Assembly (NCBI RefSeq): GCF_015355755.1
Contig: NZ_JACVEE010000007.1
Location: forward strand, 62,001 to 126,000
Reading direction: 5' to 3'
DNA length: 64,000 nt
Source of the DNA: Nocardia sp. XZ_19_385
GTDB lineage: Bacteria > Actinomycetota > Actinomycetes > Mycobacteriales > Mycobacteriaceae
The notes under the pieces are model-generated. The model had not been told where the DNA came from. It worked only from the letters and a program-made list of their open reading frames with translations, and did not search any database. Below are positions 17,984-27,600 of this stretch, piece after piece. The position numbers and the translations under genes are program-made. Each line of letters starts with the position of its first letter. Positions within the stretch are counted from its first letter, which is position 1.

Positions 17984-18842
17984 TCAGGCCGCGAGTGCGG
18001 GCTGATTGATTGTCTCAAATTCGACCGGTGTCAGGCGTCCGAGTCGGCGTTGCCGCCGTCGGCGGTGATAAGTCCGTTCGATCCAGACGGCGATGGCCAG
18101 CCGTAGTTCCTCGCGTGTCGCCCAGCGCCGGCGGTCGAGCACGTTGCGTTGCAGCAGCGCGAAGAACGACTCCATCGCGGCGTTGTCACCACACGCCCCG
18201 ACCCGCCCCATGGATCCGCGTAATCCATTGGCCGACAATGCATGCACGAATCTTCGGGAGCGGAACTGGCTACCTCTGTCGGAGTGGACCACGGTGGCGA
18301 CCGGTGAGCGGATCGCGACCGCGTTGCGCAGCGCTGCCACCGCCAGTGAGGCGGTCGTGCGCTCATCGATCGAATAGCCGACGATCCGGTTGGAGAAGCA
18401 ATCCTTGATCGCGCAGAGATAGAGTTTCCCTTCACCGGTGGAGTGTTCGGTGATATCTGTGAGCCACAACCGATTTGGTGCCGCAGCGGTGAACTCACGA
18501 GCCACTAGATCGTCATGAACGGGTGGTCCCGCACGTCTGCTGAGCCCACGTTTGCGGGCGAACGCCGACCAAATCCGCTGCTGTGAACACAATCGCTGCA
18601 CCCGATTCTCACCCGCGCGGATGCCGCGGTCGCCCAGTTCGTCGGCGATGAACCGATAACGCGGGGTCGTCGGCGTGGATGTCGCGGGCCGCGTCGATCA
18701 GGTGGGCATCGGCCCAATCGCGTTGGGACACAGGGTTTTGCTGCCATTTATAGAAAGCTTGCGGTGTGAAGCCGAGGGCCCGGCAGGTCACCGCGACAGG
18801 AAACCCGTCCGCGGCCAGGTCGAGGACCAGCGGGAACCTCAT
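17984..18842 (-). pseudogene. IS3-family transposase OrfB, single-base frameshift
   Basis: N-terminal part MRFPLVLDLAADGFPVAVTC then FTPQAFYKWQQNPVSQRDWA. After one extra C in the GGGG/CCCC run at 18663-18666 the frame resumes as RYRFIADELGDRGIRAGENR and the catalytic core: WLTDITEHS (Asp), VVHSDRGSQFRS (Asp), GDNAAMESFFALLQRNVL (Glu). All three catalytic residues survive. Its ATG overlaps the OrfA stop (ATGA). The extra base lies in a homopolymer, so a sequencing error is possible. Confidence 0.82.
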
Positions 18843-19123
18843 TTTGGGGGCAGCTCGCGGGCGAAGAACGCCGCAGCGCGCCGCAGGATCTCATTCTCTT
18901 GCTCGAGCTGCTTGGTGCGTTTACGCAGCTCCCGCAGCTCCGCGGACTCTTCCCGGGTCAGGCCGGGCTTGTTCCCGTCCTCGACGTCGGCCTGTTTGAG
19001 CCAGTTGTGCAGGCAGGCTTCGGAAATCCCGAAATCCTTGGCCACCTGCTTCATCGAGGCATTGCCCTTGCGGGCGACGGCGACGACATCGCGGCGGAAC
19101 TCCTCCGGATACGGCTTGGGCAT
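18839..19123 (-). CDS. IS3-family transposase OrfA
   Basis: 94 residues: MPKPYPEEFRRDVVAVARKG, helix-turn-helix KQVAKDFGISEACLHNWLKQ, then a leucine-zipper-like coiled coil ELRELRKRTKQLEQENEILR. This is the standard DNA-binding OrfA of IS3 elements that fuses to OrfB by -1 frameshifting. The start ATG at 19123 lies about eight bases after GGAAGG; an ATG at 19132 lies too close to it. Confidence 0.9.
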   Translation of the reverse strand: MPKPYPEEFRRDVVAVARKGNASMKQVAKDFGISEACLHNWLKQADVEDGNKPGLTREESAELRELRKRTKQLEQENEILRRAAAFFARELPPK

Positions 19124-19192
19124 GGTGGACATCCTTCCAGCGAGGACCAAGTCCTCACAGATCAGGAATCAACCAAACCGGGGGCAGTCCCT

Positions 19193-19698
19193 GATGCCCA
19201 CAACCTTCCCAAGAAAGAAGGTGTGCATCAAACACGGGAGGGTTCACAGGCACTTCCGTACCTCGTCTGGCTGTGTCATGCTGATTCGGCAGTCAAGGAG
19301 GTCTTCCGACAGGACGTGCTCGGGTTGCTCGGCACTTAGCGCTCTGGCCGGTTGAGATTCCTCGCACCATGTTGTCCAGCCACACTTTGCTCTGATTCTG
19401 CGTCAAGATTTTGCCACAGAGGTGGGCGAGACACTCTCTGTTCCCGCGGCGCGCTTGAAGGCTCCTCGACCGCCCCGATCTCGCTCTGCAAGCACCGCTT
19501 CGGGGCGGGTCTCAACGTGGCGGCTGTGGTGCCAGCCAAGTGTCAAAGTGCTGCAAGGCTATCGCTGTGATTCGGGAATATGCCCCACGTCAGGGGTACC
19601 CAGCGCGGCCGCCGCTCTCAAACGCCGAATTCGGGCGCGTGTCCGAACCACTGATTCGTATCCAACTGATTCGTAACGTCTTTGGGTGAGGGGAGGGT
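19193..19698. promoter_or_regulatory. Region upstream of the mmpL-PKS cluster with a short direct repeat
   Basis: About 500 bases without a recognisable gene. Near its end ACTGATTCGTA occurs twice with a 15-base period (19650-19660 and 19665-19675), just 24 bases before the MmpL start. A GAGGGGAGGG ribosome-binding stretch follows. The repeat may be a regulator site or part of the promoter of the biosynthetic cluster. The left half is presumably decayed sequence beyond the IS3 insertion. Confidence 0.4.
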
Positions 19699-21951
19699 AT
19701 GGCCGGCACAGTGCGGTTCCGCATCCGTCCGCTACTGAGTTGCATGGTGGTCAGCTTTCTCCTGGCCGTGGCTGCCGGACTCCTGCTACCGGATTGTCGG
19801 CTGGCAGGTGGCGCGATCGATCCGGCAGCGGACTCGGCGCTGGTAGCGCAGGAAATCGGTGTCATCGCCCCGCAGGCCGCGCCGAATCTTTTCCTGCTCG
19901 TTTCCACGCCCGGCGGTGTGTCTTCGGTCGATGACCCGCGGGTTAGCGAGGCGGGCCGACGGCTGGCCGCCGCTCTTGCGGCGACGGACGGTGTCACTGG
20001 GGTGGTCTCCGCGTGGACGCTGCCGGTGGCGACACTGCGCTCTATGGATGGGAGGTCCGGGCTCGTCCTTGCGCATATCGAAGGTGACGAGGCTGTGCAG
20101 GATCGCACCCTGGCGGCTGTGCGTGCGCGACTCCCCGATGTCGGCCCCGGGATCAGCGTCCGGTTGGGTGGGCCCGCGGCCGTGCGAGCGGAGGTGCTCG
20201 CGGCCATCAAGGCGGACCTGATCAAGGCTGAAGTTGTTGCTGTGCCGCTGGTGCTGATCATTCTGCTGATAGTTTTCGGCGGATTCACCGCCGCGCTGCT
20301 TCCGATCGCGGTCGGCGTGTTCTCCATAGTGACAACCGATGCCGCGTTGAAATTTCTCAGCCAGTTCACCGAGGTGTCGATATTCTCGCAAAACCTCACA
20401 ACCGCCGTCGGATTGGGACTCGCCGTCGATTACGCCCTGCTCTTGGTGCGCCGCTTCCGGGAGGAACTTGTCACTGCGGAGAGCGTGGACGCGGCTGTCG
20501 AGCGGACTGTCGCTACCGCTGGCCGTACTGTGCTCGTGTCCGCGGCGACCTTCGCGGCGGTGGTGGCCGTGCTGATGCTGTTTCCGATGTACTTTCTGCG
20601 TTCGTTCGCTTACGCCGGTGTTGTGGTAGTTGCGATTTCGACTTTCGCGGCTCTGGTTTTCCTGCCCGAGGCGCTGAGGGTGGTCGGTCATCGGATCGGA
20701 GCTAGGCGGCCCGAGGACACCGCGCCTGATGGGGGCAGATGGGCTCGCTGGACGCGTAGGGTCCTGCGCCGCCCCTGGGTGTTCGGTATCGCCTCGATGG
20801 GACTGCTGGTATCGCTCGCGGCCCCGTTCGGCTCTGTGCTCTATGGCACCATGGACGATCGGCAACTGCCCCCTGGTGCCGACATGCGGGCTACCCATGA
20901 CATGCTGCGCTCCGACTTCGACTCGGCCGCGCTACCAATTGTTCAGCTGACAATTCCGGCCGATATGAATCTTCAAGACGTGCACCGGATTTCGTCCGAG
21001 CTGCGTGAAATCGATGATGTCACGAGCGTCGCACCACCGCCTTTGCTGGCGGAGCCAAAGGCGAGTTCGGCCGCGAGGAACCGAGTGCTGCTGGTGTCGG
21101 CGCGCAATGGAATCGAACCCACCTCTGCGCAGGGGCAGGCCTTGGTTGCCGAAATCCAGCGTGTCGCCCGCGATCACGATATCCGAGCGGGCGGTGAGAT
21201 CGCGACGCTGCTGGACACCAAAGCTGCGCTCGCCGGAACCGCGCCGATAGCTGCGGTCTTGGTGATCGCTGTCGCGTTGCTGGCGACCTTCGTGCTGACC
21301 GGAAGCGTAACTCTCGCGGTGGTTTCGGTGTTACTCAACGGCATGAGTTTGACCGCGAGTCTCGGCGCGATCGTGCTCGTCTTCCAGCAAGGGCACCTCT
21401 CCGGATTGCTCGGTTTCACCCCGACCGGCGTCATCGACACCACGCTTCCGATCCTGATCGTCTGCATTGCGTTCGGATTGTCTATGGACTATGGGGTTTT
21501 CGTGATGGCGCGGTTGACCGAGGAGCGGCAACTCGGTGCCGCACACGGCGATGCCATCGTTCGAGCCATCCAGCGTACCGGTGGAATCATCACCTCCGCG
21601 GCGGCCATTTTGACCATTGTGTTGCTCGCCATTGGCGCGTCTCGGGTCGCCGCGACAAAGATGGTCGGCCTGGGTGTCGCCCTCGCCGCTGTCGTGGACG
21701 CCAGCATCGTTCGGCTGATCCTGGTGCCGGCTGTCCTCGGGATTCTCGGTGAGAGGGTTTGGTGGGCTCCGCAGTTCCTGCTGAAGGTTGCCGCGCGGAT
21801 AAGTTGTTGCACAACGGATTCCATCCTTGCTCGTGATGGTTCGGTTGTCCGAGCCGGAGTGGCAAGCCCGGCCACCGATCGGAGGTCACCCCTGACCGGA
21901 AACGTGGACCGCGCCAACAAGGCGGACGCGCGAAAAACGAAGGCATGGTAG
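19699..21951 (+). CDS. MmpL/RND-family lipid transporter
   Basis: 750 residues, two RND halves: an N-terminal helix, an extracytoplasmic domain (about 40-180), a block of five helices (about 185-335), then a second helix, domain and helix block (about 365-710). The Asp-Tyr pairs typical of MmpL proton relays are in LGLAVDYALLLVRRF and LSMDYGVFVMARLTEE. It lacks the long C-terminal cytosolic domain of the larger mycobacterial MmpLs. MmpL proteins flip or export complex lipids made by neighbouring PKS/PapA enzymes, which is the gene order here. Likely first gene of the operon. Confidence 0.88.
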   Translation: MAGTVRFRIRPLLSCMVVSFLLAVAAGLLLPDCRLAGGAIDPAADSALVAQEIGVIAPQAAPNLFLLVSTPGGVSSVDDPRVSEAGRRLAAALAATDGVTGVVSAWTLPVATLRSMDGRSGLVLAHIEGDEAVQDRTLAAVRARLPDVGPGISVRLGGPAAVRAEVLAAIKADLIKAEVVAVPLVLIILLIVFGGFTAALLPIAVGVFSIVTTDAALKFLSQFTEVSIFSQNLTTAVGLGLAVDYALLLVRRFREELVTAESVDAAVERTVATAGRTVLVSAATFAAVVAVLMLFPMYFLRSFAYAGVVVVAISTFAALVFLPEALRVVGHRIGARRPEDTAPDGGRWARWTRRVLRRPWVFGIASMGLLVSLAAPFGSVLYGTMDDRQLPPGADMRATHDMLRSDFDSAALPIVQLTIPADMNLQDVHRISSELREIDDVTSVAPPPLLAEPKASSAARNRVLLVSARNGIEPTSAQGQALVAEIQRVARDHDIRAGGEIATLLDTKAALAGTAPIAAVLVIAVALLATFVLTGSVTLAVVSVLLNGMSLTASLGAIVLVFQQGHLSGLLGFTPTGVIDTTLPILIVCIAFGLSMDYGVFVMARLTEERQLGAAHGDAIVRAIQRTGGIITSAAAILTIVLLAIGASRVAATKMVGLGVALAAVVDASIVRLILVPAVLGILGERVWWAPQFLLKVAARISCCTTDSILARDGSVVRAGVASPATDRRSPLTGNVDRANKADARKTKAW

Positions 21952-21989
21952 GTATTCGAACAGTTCCAACCAACCTCAGGAGACTGAGC

Positions 21990-23237
21990 ATGACATCATC
22001 GAGCAGGCTGATCCGGCGACTGGCTCCGAGCGAGGCATTCTTCGCCACCGTGAGCGTCTATGTGAGTTGTTCGACCCATGTCTCCGGGCCGCTGGACATG
22101 GTCGCGTTGTCGCGTGCCTTCGACGCACTGCGGGCGGAATATCCTGTGCTGTCGTGTCGAATAGTGTCCGACGGCGCGGGGCAGGCGGTCCTCGAAACGG
22201 TCCCCGTCGTCTCGGCCGGCGTCAGTCAGAAGCGGGCGAGCAGTGACGACCCGCTCGACCAGCTGTCGGACTTGCGGGGATCGGCGGCTGCCGTACACGT
22301 CGTGCGACGCGACAGGGAGACATCTTCGGTCACGCTGCTGACCCATCACGCCATTGCGGACGGGCCGCATTCGCTGCGGCTGCTGGCCACTCTGTGGTCG
22401 TACTACACCGACACGATCGCGGGCAGGCGATCGCAGGCGCCCGTGCGCCCGTACCCCCGGTGCCTCGAGGACTTGTTGTCCGAGCGCGGGATCGTCGCAC
22501 CTACCGATGGCGTCGCAGCGCAAAAATCAACGCCGGCAGGTGATCAGGCCTCGGACCCGCCCGAGCCCGAGCCCGAGCCCGAAGAGGTTGTATGGACTCG
22601 CACGCGGCTGACTATGCAGGAGACGGAGTCGCTGCTCGCGCTCGGGCGGCAGGAAAACACTACTTTGAACGGGGTGGTCTCGGCGGCCCTGCTGCGCGCC
22701 GCAGCCGACGCCCTTGGCGTCGCGGTCGCCGATTTGACCTACGAATATGCGGTCGACTTACGTCGACGACTGGTTCCGCCGGTGGATACCACCGACGGAA
22801 CCAACGTTCAGGGCACTGCGCGGTTTGTCGCCGAAGTCGTCACCGGGGGAGAGGATCTCGCTTTGGCCCGGGCAATCAGTGCTCGACTGACCCGAGACCT
22901 GGCGACTGGTGCCATACAGCGTTCATGGCTGTGCGTCGCTGACCGGCTGGCCTCGCTCATCGCATCACCAAAAACCCTTGTGCAGTCCGCGAACTGGGGC
23001 ACCCTACCCCCGCTTAGCGCACCAGAAGGGTTGACGATCGAAGACTTTCATCCCGCGCTGTACCTCATCACCGAGGCCATGACGGTACAGGTGAAGATTC
23101 CGCGGCACAGCTTCATCACCACTTTTGACGGCAGGCTAACGATCGACTCCACCGGGCCGTTGTCGTATGTACAGCGAGTGGATAGCCGTATACGCGAATA
23201 CCTTTCGAAGTGCAGCGCGGCCGAAAGCCAACGATAA
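21990..23237 (+). CDS. PapA-like acyltransferase (condensation-domain fold)
   Basis: 415 residues. The condensation/acyltransferase signature HHxxxDG is present as LLTHHAIADGPHSLRLL at about residue 121. The N-terminus RLAPSEAFFATVSVYVSCST resembles PapA proteins. The start is the ATG at 21990, seven bases after AGGAG, rather than an earlier frame opening that overlaps mmpL. PapA enzymes take an acyl chain from a PKS carrier domain or acyl-CoA and esterify it onto a sugar or diol. Between mmpL and the PKS it is the probable acyl-transfer step of the cluster. A low-complexity Pro-Glu repeat (PEPEPEPEE near residue 190) is an oddity. Confidence 0.82.
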   Translation: MTSSSRLIRRLAPSEAFFATVSVYVSCSTHVSGPLDMVALSRAFDALRAEYPVLSCRIVSDGAGQAVLETVPVVSAGVSQKRASSDDPLDQLSDLRGSAAAVHVVRRDRETSSVTLLTHHAIADGPHSLRLLATLWSYYTDTIAGRRSQAPVRPYPRCLEDLLSERGIVAPTDGVAAQKSTPAGDQASDPPEPEPEPEEVVWTRTRLTMQETESLLALGRQENTTLNGVVSAALLRAAADALGVAVADLTYEYAVDLRRRLVPPVDTTDGTNVQGTARFVAEVVTGGEDLALARAISARLTRDLATGAIQRSWLCVADRLASLIASPKTLVQSANWGTLPPLSAPEGLTIEDFHPALYLITEAMTVQVKIPRHSFITTFDGRLTIDSTGPLSYVQRVDSRIREYLSKCSAAESQR

Positions 23238-23490
23238 GTCAGCACGCCATCTGTACCGGGTGCGGGGCCCGCGTAGGCCCAAACCAGGTACTGAAAATCC
23301 ATGCTATTTAACTCCAGGCGTCCATAGATCGCTTCGACGAAAAATGCGGTTGGCGCATCTTTCGTGGCTTAGACCTGCTCAAATATGATTTGCATGGCAG
23401 TTCACTGTTGGCTCTTCGCAACAATATTCGATTTCTCGCAAATTCTTGGGAAACGATGCTCGCTTCAAACTGTGCTGCCATGCTTGACGA

Positions 23491-24597
23491 ATGGCTACCT
23501 TGCTGACTGGCGGTACCGGATTCATGGGCTCGCGGCTGCTGGCTCGTCTGATGGAAGACCCCCAGCGGGATGTGATCGTGCTGGGCAGGGGCAGTGCGGC
23601 TGAAGTTCGCGAGCGGGTGTTGGCGGCATTGGAGGGATCGCAGATCAACGGGCGACTGCGCTTCGTCACCGGTGACATCACCCGTCCCTGGCTCGGCATG
23701 ACACCCGCGATGCACGGGCGGCTGCTAGGCGAGACCACCGAGCTCTGGCACTGTGCCGGTGACATCGCACTCATGGGACGACGCGAGCGGCTCATCCGAA
23801 CGAATGTTCTGGGAACCCGTAACGTGTTGGAATTCGCCGGGCAGACGGTTCATCCATGCCGGCTGGTGTACGGGAGCTCCGTCAGTGTCGCCGGCGCGCG
23901 TCCCGATGGCCTGGTCTCCGAAGACGACCTCGACGACCGGTACGGGTTCAAATCCGCCTATGACGAATCCAAGTATCAGGCAGAGCTTTTGGTCCGGGAA
24001 TGGGGCGCGCGACCCGGGCGTTCGACCGTCGTGTTCCGTCCCAGCGTATTGATCACTGACGAGACGCTCGCCGCGCAAGCGCCACGCCACCCGGCGCTCA
24101 TTTTCGGTGAGGTGATCGACGACCTCCAACTCGGCGGCACGCCCGGAATTGCGACGACCCTGATGCCTGCGGCGCACCGAGACATCACGGTGCGGGTGCC
24201 CATGAGTGCGAATTCGTGTGTCAACTTCGTTCAGATCGAGTACGCAGTCGAGGCGATGGTGCGCACAGCGGCTGAACCGGAGCCAGGGCTGCGCGCTTTC
24301 CATGTCGTCCACCCGGTGAACACCCCGCTGCGCACTGTTCTCGACATTATCGAGAACCGCCGACCAGGGATGGTGATCAAGTGTGTCGATCATGTGATGG
24401 ATCCCACGCCCGAAGAACGGCTGGTGACAAACACATTGGACGGCTATCTGCGTTTCAGCCAATACAGCCGAAGCTACGACCGCACCGCACTCCTCACCCG
24501 TATCGGCGACCTCGCCGACCCGCAACCGATAGATGCGGCCTACTTGGCGCGCGCGATGGGATTCGACAGGGATCACACGACTGCTCCACAACAATAG
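23491..24597 (+). CDS. Extended-SDR, thioester-reductase-like NAD(P)-dependent enzyme
   Basis: 368 residues. Rossmann motif LLTGGTGFMGSRLLARLM at the N-terminus, then RLRFVTGDITRPWLGM, NVLGTRNVLEFAG, VYGSSVSVAGA, and YxxxK as YDESKYQAELLVREW (about residue 156). This resembles the thioester-reductase/male-sterility branch of extended SDRs, which reduce thioesters or act as sugar or lipid epimerases and reductases. No thioesterase domain or gene is seen in the cluster, so reductive release of the polyketide is one possibility; modification of the sugar is another. It is preceded by a 253-base AT-richer gap that could hold a promoter. Confidence 0.72.
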   Translation: MATLLTGGTGFMGSRLLARLMEDPQRDVIVLGRGSAAEVRERVLAALEGSQINGRLRFVTGDITRPWLGMTPAMHGRLLGETTELWHCAGDIALMGRRERLIRTNVLGTRNVLEFAGQTVHPCRLVYGSSVSVAGARPDGLVSEDDLDDRYGFKSAYDESKYQAELLVREWGARPGRSTVVFRPSVLITDETLAAQAPRHPALIFGEVIDDLQLGGTPGIATTLMPAAHRDITVRVPMSANSCVNFVQIEYAVEAMVRTAAEPEPGLRAFHVVHPVNTPLRTVLDIIENRRPGMVIKCVDHVMDPTPEERLVTNTLDGYLRFSQYSRSYDRTALLTRIGDLADPQPIDAAYLARAMGFDRDHTTAPQQ

Positions 24598-24607
24598 GAG
24601 ATATGTC

Positions 24608-27600
24608 ATGGCGCACTTGCCGTCCGACGCGATCGCGATCGTCGGCGTAGCCTGCCGTCTTCCCGGAGGTATCAACAGCCTCGACGACCTCTGGGCGGCG
24701 CTGTCGTCCGGTCGTGACCTGGTCGGCGAAGTCCCCCGTGATCGATTCCCGGTCGAGGACTTCGTCGATCCCCGGGGGGCTAGCCCCTCCCGCAGCTACA
24801 CCGCGGCGGGCGGTTTCCTGGCCGATATCGACGGTTTCGATACATCGTTCTTCACCAGGATCTCGTCGCGGGAAGCATCCCGGATGGATCCCCAGCAGCG
24901 TTTACTGCTCGAACTGGCGGTAGAAGCTCTGGACGATGCCGCAATCGATCACGCCGAGACAGCCGGGTCGGATACCGCGGTGTTCGTCGGCTGCTCCAGC
25001 CGCGACTACGGCGAACTCCAGTCCTGCGTGCCCGAAATGGGAAACCCGTACACGATCAGCGGGTCAGCCGCCTGCAACACCGCCAACAGGGTGTCCTATT
25101 ACTTCGACTGGCACGGACAGAGTGTGGCTGTCGACACTGCGTGCTCCTCGGCGCTGACCGCGTTGCATCAGGCATGCGAGCATTTGCGAGCCGGCCATTC
25201 CAAGCTCGCGCTCGCCGGTGGTGTCAACATTTTGATCAACCCGATGACGTTCGCGGGCTTCTCAGGCGCGGCCATGCTGTCGCCGAGCGGACGGTGTCGC
25301 GCCTTCTCCGCGCATGCCGACGGCTTCGTGCGAGCCGAAGGTGGTGGCCTGGTGCTGCTGAAACCCCTGGCCGATGCCATCGCCGCCGGTGACCGGATTC
25401 ACGGGATGGTCCTCGCCACCGGGGTCAACAACGACGGCCGTACCCCTGGGCTGGCCGTGCCGAACGCCGCAGCGCAGGAAGATTTGTTGCGTGCGGTGTG
25501 CACCCGTGCACGTGCTCTGCCGGACGACCTGGCCTACCTCGAGGCGCACGGAACTGGAACACCAGTCGGTGACCCGGTCGAGTGCGAGGCTGTCGGTCGC
25601 GCACTGGGGTCGCCGCGCGCCACGGCACTCGCCATCGGCTCGGTCAAAAGCAATATCGGTCACCTGGAGGCCGCGGCGGGCATTGCCGGGTTGCTCAAGG
25701 CGCTGCTGGTTCTGCAGCACGGCCGGATTCCTGCCACTCTGCACGCCGAGCCGCTCAACCCAGCGATCGACTTCGACCGCTGGAATCTGCGCCCGGTGCT
25801 GCGCATCGAGCCGTTGGCGACGACCGGGCGTCGGCTGGCGGGTGTCAACTCCTTCGGGTTCGGTGGCGCGAATGCTTGTGCGCTGCTGGCGGGACCACCA
25901 CAGGCGGACCGCCTCGATAGGCAGTCCGCACCCTCGGGCCGAGTGCCGGTGGTGGCCTCCGCGCGCACAGCCGAGGCGCTGCGCGCCGCGAGTGAGAGTT
26001 TCGCCGAACACCTGGCTTTCGCGTCTCCAAATGAGTTCTACGATCTGGCCTACACGTCTGCGGTGCGCCGTACCCGTCACGAGTTGCGCACCGTGGTACT
26101 TGCACGCAATCCCACCGAGGCGGCCGAAGCTTTCTATGGTGCGGCGCGCGGAGATTCTCCGGCTGCGACCGCCATCGCGGTACACGCCAATCCGGGGAAA
26201 GTCGCATTTGTGTTCTCCGGCAACGGATCGCAATGGCACGGTATGGGCGTCGAACTGCTGGCTGCTGAGCCCGTCTTTCGCGCGGCAATCGAGGAAATCG
26301 ATGCCGAACTGGCACCGTTACTCGGCTGGTCGGTCCGCGACGAACTGGTCGCCGAGGAATCCAGAATCGCCCGTACCGAGATCGCGCAGCCGCTGCTGTT
26401 CGCTGTGCAACTCGGCTTGGTGCGGCTGCTGGAGGCCGGCGGCATCCGTCCGGACGCGGTTCTCGGGCACAGTGTGGGCGAGATTGCCGCCGCATACGTC
26501 TGTGGCGCAACGGATTTGACGACCGCCTGCCGAGTTGTGTTCGAGCGCAGCCGCGCTCAAGCGCGCACTGCGGGAAAAGGGCGAATGGCTGCTGTTGGAC
26601 TCTCCCGTGAGGATGCGCTGGCCGAACTGAGCACCTACGAGGGCCGGTTGGAATTGGCGGGAGTCAACAGCCACCGAGACGTCACAGTTTCTGGTGCTGC
26701 CGATGCGCTCAGCGACCTCGGTCGGGAACTGGCCGGGCGCGAAATCTTCTTCCGCGAACTGGGTCTCGACTACGGGTTCCACAGCGCTGCGATGAACGAG
26801 CTCGAACTCGACTTGCGCACTTCCCTTGCCGATCTCGCCCCCGGTCCGGCGCGCGCCGTTTTCTATTCCACGGTGACCGGTGCACAGCTGAACGGCGAAC
26901 GGCTGGATGCCGAGTACTGGTGGCGCAATATCCGGGAACCGGTGCTGTTCTGCGAGGCAGTCGAGACCGCTGCTGCGAACGGCTGCGGCATCTTCGTCGA
27001 GGTCGGTCCCCACGCGGTGCTCGCCTCGTACCTGCGCCATACCGCACCCGCTGCCGTCGTGATCCCCACCGCCCGGCGCATGAAGGACGGTCCCGGCGAT
27101 ATCGGGCGCACCGTGGCAACGGTGCTGGCTGCCGGAGCGCGGCCCGGCACCGAATACTTTCCCCGCCCTGGCGGCCTTGTCCAGATGCCCAGCTATCCCT
27201 GGCAACGTGAGCGGCACTGGGTCGGAACACCCGACGATTGGTGCCGCGTCCCGCAGAATCGGTCGTTTGTCCACCCATTGCTCGGTCGGCGCGTCGCTGT
27301 CGCTGAACCCGCCTGGCATCAAATCGTCAGTTCGCAACGACTGCCCTGGTTGCGCGACCATCGTGTAGACGGCGCAGTGGTCATGCCCGGCGCGGCGTAT
27401 CTGGAGGCGGCGCTCGCCGTGGGACGGGTTACTTTCGGTGTGGCGGCCGAGGTTACCGACCTGGACATCGTGCGGGCTCTGGTGCTTTCCAGCGATCGCG
27501 ACGGCACCGAGTTGCTGCAGACCTCGCTTTCGGAGGAAGACGGGGTTGTCCGAATCGCCTCTCGCGGTGAACAGTCCACCGAGTGGCGGACCCATGCCCG

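Larger units (their letters stand above)
17942..19192 (-). mobile_element. IS3-family insertion sequence
   Basis: About 1.25 kb. The termini are imperfect inverted repeats of roughly 27 bases beginning AGGGACTGCCCC (17942 onward; complement ending at 19192). They enclose an OrfA/OrfB pair on the minus strand. The left end interrupts the padC-like gene. No convincing target duplication is visible at the flanks, so one flank may have been altered since insertion. OrfB carries a frameshift, so the copy is probably not autonomous. Confidence 0.82.

Noticed and set aside
18663..18666. Programmed frameshift in IS3 OrfB
   Set aside because: IS3 programmed frameshifting occurs at the OrfA/OrfB overlap (about 18840), not inside OrfB. 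The extra base in a homopolymer is better read as a mutation or sequencing error.
20221..20330. Possible small membrane protein from hydrophobic frames inside the mmpL gene
   Set aside because: It is part of the MmpL helix block in the main frame, with no separate start or ribosome-binding site.
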